Below, in pieces: positions 59,971 to 64,000 of a stretch of DNA of 64,000 nucleotides; the first letter of the stretch is position 1; each line of letters begins with the position of its first letter. Location: contig JAJFFC010000020.1 of NCBI GenBank assembly GCA_021776795.1, positions 186,001 to 250,000 on the forward strand, in the 5' to 3' direction. This DNA is from Planctomycetota bacterium. Its GTDB lineage: Bacteria > Planctomycetota > UBA1135. The position numbers and the translations under genes are program-made. Below the pieces are notes generated by a model that saw nothing but the letters and a program-made list of their open reading frames with translations, ran no database searches and had not been told where the DNA came from.

Positions 59971-61824
59971 ATGGCACGTAGCCTCGGCCTTTACCTCCAA
60001 TCCCACGGATTCCGTTACGCCCTGCTGGAAGGCAGTGGCAAGCGCTTTACCGTGAAAGCCTCCGGCGAGGGTCAATTCCAAGCCGAAGAGGCTGGACATC
60101 CCAAAGCGCTTGGGCGCCATCTTGCCGAAGCGATTAAAGGCGCGGTCAAGAGTGCCAAAGCAGACCAGATCGTCATCACTTTGCCTGCGGGCGGAGTCGT
60201 CATGCGCGAGCTTTCCCTGCCCTTCTCCGAGCGCGAGAAGGTCATGCAGGTGCTCAAGTATGAAATCGAAGGCGAGCTCTATCACCTGTCTGCCGAAGAC
60301 GTGGTGGTCGACTTCCTCGAGTTAGATGATGGCCGCGCCACGCCAACCTTGCTGACTTCGGTCATGCCGAATGATCGCATCGAAGGGGTGCTCGCCGTAC
60401 TCGATGGCGCTGACTGGGATCCACCCGTGCTGACCCTCGAGCATGGCAGCTTGTTGACTGCACTCCGCGCCATGCCGCGCCCAGAAGGCCCCAGCGACGA
60501 CGATGTCGTCGAGGTCTACCTGCATGTCGCCGCAGAATCGAGTGTGCTGATGCTGCTCAACCCAGATGGCGGTTTGCGCGGCGTCCGTGCAGTACCCATG
60601 GGTTGGCGCGAACTCACGCGCGGTCTGGCATTGGAGCCGGCCGAAGAAGCTCCTGAATTAGAACAAGCTGCAGAGGCAGAGATTCTCGATGCCGATGGCG
60701 AGATTGTCGCCGTCGCCGATGTCGAAGCTGATCCTGAAGACGCCGAGTTGGCGGAAACCGACGGCGAAGAAGTCGAAGAAGAGGCCGTAGAAGATGGCCT
60801 TGGTGGCGACCACAGCTTGCCCTTCGGCTTCGATTTAGAAACCACACTGGCTTCATGCAGTGAGGAAGCCAAACAGCACTTCCGCAAGAAGCTCTCTGCG
60901 GAGGTGCGTCGTGGCCTCGCCGCCATGAGCAACTCTTCGGGGCCGCTCTACTTGTGCGGCGCGATTCTTCCAGGCCTCGAGGAAGAGCTCAGCCGCCGCC
61001 TCGGCCGCGAGGTTTCGCCTTTGGATTTGGGCTTTGCCGATGACTCCGGCAAGGCCCCCGATGCCGTCGCCCTAGGCGCCGCTCTGCGCGGGCTTGGCGA
61101 ATCGGCAGAGGGCATGAACTTTCGTCAAGATCAGTTCCGCTACGCCCGTGGTCTGGAACGCATTGAAGGTCCACTGACCTTGGCGCTGGTTGGCCTCATC
61201 TTTTGGTTCGTCCTCGATCTTGCCCTGAATGTTCGCGTGGCCCAACGTAAGCAAGCCGACTACCGCGACTTGTACTCGCGGGCGAATCAAAAGGTCGAAG
61301 CGCTCAACACCAAAGTTCGCGACGACGAGGAATACCCAGACGACTGGTTGATTCCCAATGACTTCGCTGGGCTGGATTTAGCTGAGAATGAAAAGCTAGA
61401 CCAACTGTCGCGCCGCGTCACCAAGGCCAAGGTGCAACTCGATGAGTTGATGGGCGAATCGGCCTTGGAAATGCCACCGAGCAGTTTAGAGGCTTGGCGA
61501 CTGCTGATGACCTTCATGGATGATCACATGAAGGACTATCCGGAACGCTGGATGATCGAGAACATTGAGTTCACCTCAATGGATCGGTCGGCCAGCCAAG
61601 GACCCCATGTCAAGGTTCGCTTTGGCATCACCTTCTTTGGTGACAACGGCTTGATCACTTCGCGCATCGACCGCCTCGAGCGTGAGCTGTCCGCGCAAGA
61701 ATGGGTCATGAATGGCGCAACCATGCCGGAAACCAAAGACGGTGCCGTTCCCGACACCAAGACGGGCACCATGACCGTCGAGATTTTGACCGAAAAGCCT
61801 AAGGAAGAAGGAGGCGAGTCATGA
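59971..61824 (+). CDS. GspL/PilM-like type II secretion platform protein
   Basis: About 617 residues from the ATG at 59971. The N-terminal part is the actin-like cytoplasmic domain ('VITLPAGGVVMRELSLPFSE' and 'VMQVLKYEIEGELYHL'). An acidic low-complexity insert runs about 222-280 ('EEAPELEQAAEAEILDADGE'). One membrane helix (about 403-421, 'LALVGLIFWFVLDLALNV') leads to a periplasmic coiled coil and ferredoxin-like domain. This is the plan of GspL, which joins the secretion ATPase to the pseudopilus. It overlaps the following GspM-like gene by four bases. Confidence 0.82.
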   Translation: MARSLGLYLQSHGFRYALLEGSGKRFTVKASGEGQFQAEEAGHPKALGRHLAEAIKGAVKSAKADQIVITLPAGGVVMRELSLPFSEREKVMQVLKYEIEGELYHLSAEDVVVDFLELDDGRATPTLLTSVMPNDRIEGVLAVLDGADWDPPVLTLEHGSLLTALRAMPRPEGPSDDDVVEVYLHVAAESSVLMLLNPDGGLRGVRAVPMGWRELTRGLALEPAEEAPELEQAAEAEILDADGEIVAVADVEADPEDAELAETDGEEVEEEAVEDGLGGDHSLPFGFDLETTLASCSEEAKQHFRKKLSAEVRRGLAAMSNSSGPLYLCGAILPGLEEELSRRLGREVSPLDLGFADDSGKAPDAVALGAALRGLGESAEGMNFRQDQFRYARGLERIEGPLTLALVGLIFWFVLDLALNVRVAQRKQADYRDLYSRANQKVEALNTKVRDDEEYPDDWLIPNDFAGLDLAENEKLDQLSRRVTKAKVQLDELMGESALEMPPSSLEAWRLLMTFMDDHMKDYPERWMIENIEFTSMDRSASQGPHVKVRFGITFFGDNGLITSRIDRLERELSAQEWVMNGATMPETKDGAVPDTKTGTMTVEILTEKPKEEGGES

Positions 61825-62369
61825 ACAATCGCAGCACGATGTACATGCTGATGGTGTTGGCCGCATTGGCCTTCGCCGGACGCTTCTGGTCGCAGAAGCA
61901 CCTTTCCAACTGGGAAGAGTCGGTTACCCGCGGCCAAGGCCGCTACAAGGCCATTTGGGAAACTTCCGATGACCTTGCTCTGCGCCGCGAAAAGGCGCCT
62001 AAGGGCACCGATGACCAAAGCTTCCGCAAGCACTTCCAAGCGCAGGCCTTTGGTGCACGCATGGGCAATCTGGACATCAAGACGGACCGCCCGCGGCAAA
62101 CCCGTGCTGGTGGCGAAGACCGCACCTTCACGATTGTGTTCGATGAGGAAACTGGTGGAGCCTTCACCCGTGCGCAGTTGCGGTACTTCCTGTTCAATAG
62201 CGAACTGTTGTTCCCGCGTTTGCGATGCACGTCCTTAGCTTTGTCACCAAACCCGCCGGACCGCCGCAGTCGCGGCATTGACCCTGGCCTTGACCGCGAA
62301 GACATCTGGCGCGTGACCAAGTTGCAGTTCAAGCAACGCTCGCCCGTGGCGCAGAAGCCAGGGCGTTAA
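61821..62369 (+). CDS. GspM-like small bitopic membrane protein
   Basis: 182 residues: one N-terminal membrane helix (about 7-22), then a periplasmic region with 'KHFQAQAFGARMGNLDIKTD', 'FTIVFDEETGGAFTRAQ' and 'IWRVTKLQFKQRS', which could be a ferredoxin-like fold as in GspM. Called from position after a GspL-like gene and size; sequence alone is not decisive. Its stop overlaps the stop of the convergent DUF2064 gene. Confidence 0.65.
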   Translation: MNNRSTMYMLMVLAALAFAGRFWSQKHLSNWEESVTRGQGRYKAIWETSDDLALRREKAPKGTDDQSFRKHFQAQAFGARMGNLDIKTDRPRQTRAGGEDRTFTIVFDEETGGAFTRAQLRYFLFNSELLFPRLRCTSLALSPNPPDRRSRGIDPGLDREDIWRVTKLQFKQRSPVAQKPGR

Positions 62370-62995
62370 TCTTTGGCGAAATAGCCTTGTTGTTGCAAGG
62401 CTTCCAAGTCCGCGAACTCATCGAGATCGCGGACTTGTTTTGTTTCGACCAAGACCAAACCCGTGGCGGCGGCACGCTTGCGCGTTTGCGCGGCCACCAC
62501 ATTGGTCGACCACGTCATGTCGGAAAAGAGCTGGGCGTGGACGGCTTTCATGATCAACAGCGCATAGCCGCCATCCAGGGTGGGCGTCATGACGACGTCG
62601 GCATGCTCAAGGTGCTGGGCATTCTCCAGCAGGAATTCCGCAGTCACTTGGGGGGCATCCGTGCCGACCACGGCGACCCATGGACGCTCGACCTCGGCAG
62701 CTGTTCGGAGCGCCGCCATCATGCGCTGGCCGAGGTCGTCGTCAGGTTGGGCCGCAATCAAATCTGCCTCGGGGAGCCACTGGGACATGGCCTCGGCCTG
62801 ATGGGCCGGCGTGAAATGCAGATGACGCTCCAACTCCGGGTGCGAAAGTCCCGCCCAAACTCCTTCCACCAGCATGCGGTAGACCTCGCGCGCAGCTTCT
62901 TGCCCGATGCTGGCTGCCAATCTCGTTTTGACCGCGCCTTCTGCCCACCAACGCGCCATCACCACAACGGCAGGGGGGTGGGGAGAAAAAGTCAT
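62366..62995 (-). CDS. DUF2064 / TIGR04282 glycosyltransferase-like protein
   Basis: 209 residues with a GT-A-like nucleotide-sugar fold: 'VVVMARWWAEGAVKTRLAAS' (N-terminal strand and Lys-Thr-Arg), 'AVVGTDAPQVTAEFLLENAQ' (Asp) and 'VVMTPTLDGGYALLIMK' (DGGY loop). This is the TIGR04282 family seen in arsenosugar gene clusters. It is divergent from the DUF547 gene (45 bases between starts), next to an ArsM-like gene start. A role in arsenosugar assembly is inferred from context. Confidence 0.82.
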   Translation of the reverse strand: MTFSPHPPAVVVMARWWAEGAVKTRLAASIGQEAAREVYRMLVEGVWAGLSHPELERHLHFTPAHQAEAMSQWLPEADLIAAQPDDDLGQRMMAALRTAAEVERPWVAVVGTDAPQVTAEFLLENAQHLEHADVVMTPTLDGGYALLIMKAVHAQLFSDMTWSTNVVAAQTRKRAAATGLVLVETKQVRDLDEFADLEALQQQGYFAKD

Positions 62996-63040
62996 GCAAG
63001 AATCTTGTCATAGGGGTGGCTTTGGTGCGAATGGAGAGGC

Positions 63041-63910
63041 ATGAAGGGGATGCTTATCGCAACAGGGATTTTTTTGTTGGCCGGGGTAGGGGCCCCGGCC
63101 TGGTCCCAGGATGCCCAGCAGACACCTGCGCAAGAACCTACCCAGTCCACCGGCTTCGATCAAAATCACAAGGCCTTTGACCGGTTACTCAAGGATTTCG
63201 TGAAGCCTCAAGGCTTGGTGGATTACCAGGGATTACAAAAGCGTCGCGTGGAGCTGGATCGCTATCTAGCAGGTTTGCAGGCGGTTACGGTGACCGAGTT
63301 CGCAAAATGGACCGGGATGCAGCGCGAGGCCTACTGGATCAACGCCTACAACGCCTTCACCTTGCGCCTGATTTTGGACAACTACCCGGTAGATTCAATC
63401 AAGGATCTGGGTGGTCTGTTCTCGAGTGTGTTCTCCAAGGAGTACATCCCCCTGGCACATCTTGCTCAGGTAGACAAGCGCAGTGAGGTCAGCACTCGTG
63501 GCAAGCTCTCGCTCGGCGAAGTAGAGCACGACATTCTGGCTCATGTGTCGCGCACCCCGCTATTTCACTTTGCCATCGTGTGTGCTTCCTGGAGTTGCCC
63601 TCCGTTGCGCAACGAGGCCTACACCGCCGCCAAACTGGACCAGCAGCTGGCTGCGCAAACTCGGCAGTTTTTGGCCGACGCCAGCAAGAATGACACCTCG
63701 CTGAAGAAAGGGCGCTACCGCGTATCAAAGATTTTCGACTGGGCCGAAGACGAGCTCGACGATTATCCCGGCGGCATTCGGGCTCTGCTCAAGAAGTTTG
63801 GCCCCGCCAGCGTGACCGAGGACCTCGGCTTTGCCAAGGCCAAGATCAAGTACCGCGACTATGATTGGTCTCTGAACGAATGGAAGTCCCCCGAGGACCA
63901 GAAGGAATGA
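63041..63910 (+). CDS. Exported DUF547 domain protein
   Basis: 289 residues with a signal peptide (1-22, ending AWSQ). DUF547 signatures: 'LVDYQGLQKRRVELDRYLAG', 'REAYWINAYNAFTLRLIL', 'FHFAIVCASWSCPPLRNEAY' and 'KKGRYRVSKIFDWAEDEL'. The Cys in 'CASWSCPP' is typical of the cysteine-peptidase/transglutaminase-like fold suggested for this family. A GGAGAGG lies before the ATG. Its stop overlaps the start of the ArsM-like gene (ATGA). DUF547 genes accompany arsenosugar clusters. Confidence 0.88.
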   Translation: MKGMLIATGIFLLAGVGAPAWSQDAQQTPAQEPTQSTGFDQNHKAFDRLLKDFVKPQGLVDYQGLQKRRVELDRYLAGLQAVTVTEFAKWTGMQREAYWINAYNAFTLRLILDNYPVDSIKDLGGLFSSVFSKEYIPLAHLAQVDKRSEVSTRGKLSLGEVEHDILAHVSRTPLFHFAIVCASWSCPPLRNEAYTAAKLDQQLAAQTRQFLADASKNDTSLKKGRYRVSKIFDWAEDELDDYPGGIRALLKKFGPASVTEDLGFAKAKIKYRDYDWSLNEWKSPEDQKE

Positions 63911-64000
63911 AACTAGATCAAGACGAAGTCACCCGTGCCGTCGGCGAGCGTTACGCCGCTGGTGCCCAGGCCGTTGAGGCCGAGCTGTGCTGCCCGGTCT
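63907..64000 (+). CDS. Start of an ArsM-like methyltransferase (runs off the right edge)
   Basis: Only 31 codons are inside the window: 'MKLDQDEVTRAVGERYAAG' and 'VEAELCCPV'. The short helix with 'V..RYAAGA' followed by a vicinal Cys pair is how arsenite S-adenosylmethyltransferase-like proteins of arsenosugar clusters begin. The ATG overlaps the DUF547 stop. Identification rests on this short stretch plus context, so it is tentative. Confidence 0.6.
   Translation, partial: MKLDQDEVTRAVGERYAAGAQAVEAELCCPV

Overview
This 64 kb window looks like a chromosomal stretch from a marine-type member of the Planctomycetota. That is inferred from family content: a planctomycete-style membrane cytochrome c with a DUF2231-like tail, secreted proteins sharing a Cys/Gly/Pro-rich C-terminal signature, several very large signal-anchored proteins with carboxypeptidase-regulatory/Cna-B-like repeats, and a DUF1570-like metallopeptidase. 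Genes are dense and many are coupled by 4-base ATGA or GTGA overlaps. There are no rRNA genes and no CRISPR array, and only one tRNA gene (Asn).

Layout. 1-9.6 kb holds metabolic and redox genes: an AI-2E-type permease, aspartate-semialdehyde dehydrogenase, a cysteine dioxygenase coupled to a YeiH-type exporter, a membrane cytochrome pair, a methyltransferase, a Tat-exported TIM-barrel protein, an ECF sigma factor, and a thioredoxin-fold gene interrupted by an in-frame TGA exactly where the first Cys of a CPYC active site is expected. 9.9-26 kb is a cell-envelope uptake region: Sel1 and TPR proteins, a TonB2/TtpC-like energising cluster (DUF3450, long ExbB, ExbB, ExbD, TonB, TPR), a TonB-dependent receptor, a beta-helix-like secreted protein, a secreted protein with two in-frame TGA codons spaced as U-x-x-U, an SdrD-B-type protein and a C-terminal-signature protein. 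26-31 kb contains a membrane protein, a tiny HTH protein, an IS3-family remnant and a three-gene operon (peptidase S51, PLP racemase, DUF1611). 31-39.5 kb is housekeeping: tRNA-Asn, trmJ, accD, rpe and class Ia ribonucleotide reductase (nrdA, nrdB) behind two NrdR-type boxes, then an SPFH protein with a ribbon-helix-helix partner. 39.5-57 kb mixes secreted and large surface proteins with pgk, gap, tilS and proteases. 57-62.4 kb carries ribBA and an ECF sigma / anti-sigma / CpxP-like / GspL-like / GspM-like operon. The right edge enters what looks like an arsenosugar biosynthesis cluster (DUF2064, DUF547, start of an ArsM-like methyltransferase).

The strongest unexpected signal is selenocysteine. 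Two genes 14 kb apart on the minus strand (8555-9562 and 23122-23787) are each complete except for in-frame TGA codons at redox-motif positions (UPYC and UPVU). Each has a short hairpin downstream of the TGA at a distance and with a loop G that fit the bacterial SECIS pattern. No selA, selB, selC or selD gene lies in the window, so this predicts them elsewhere in the genome. A third interrupted gene (39496-40398) carries TAA, which cannot be selenocysteine, and is treated as a nonsense pseudogene.
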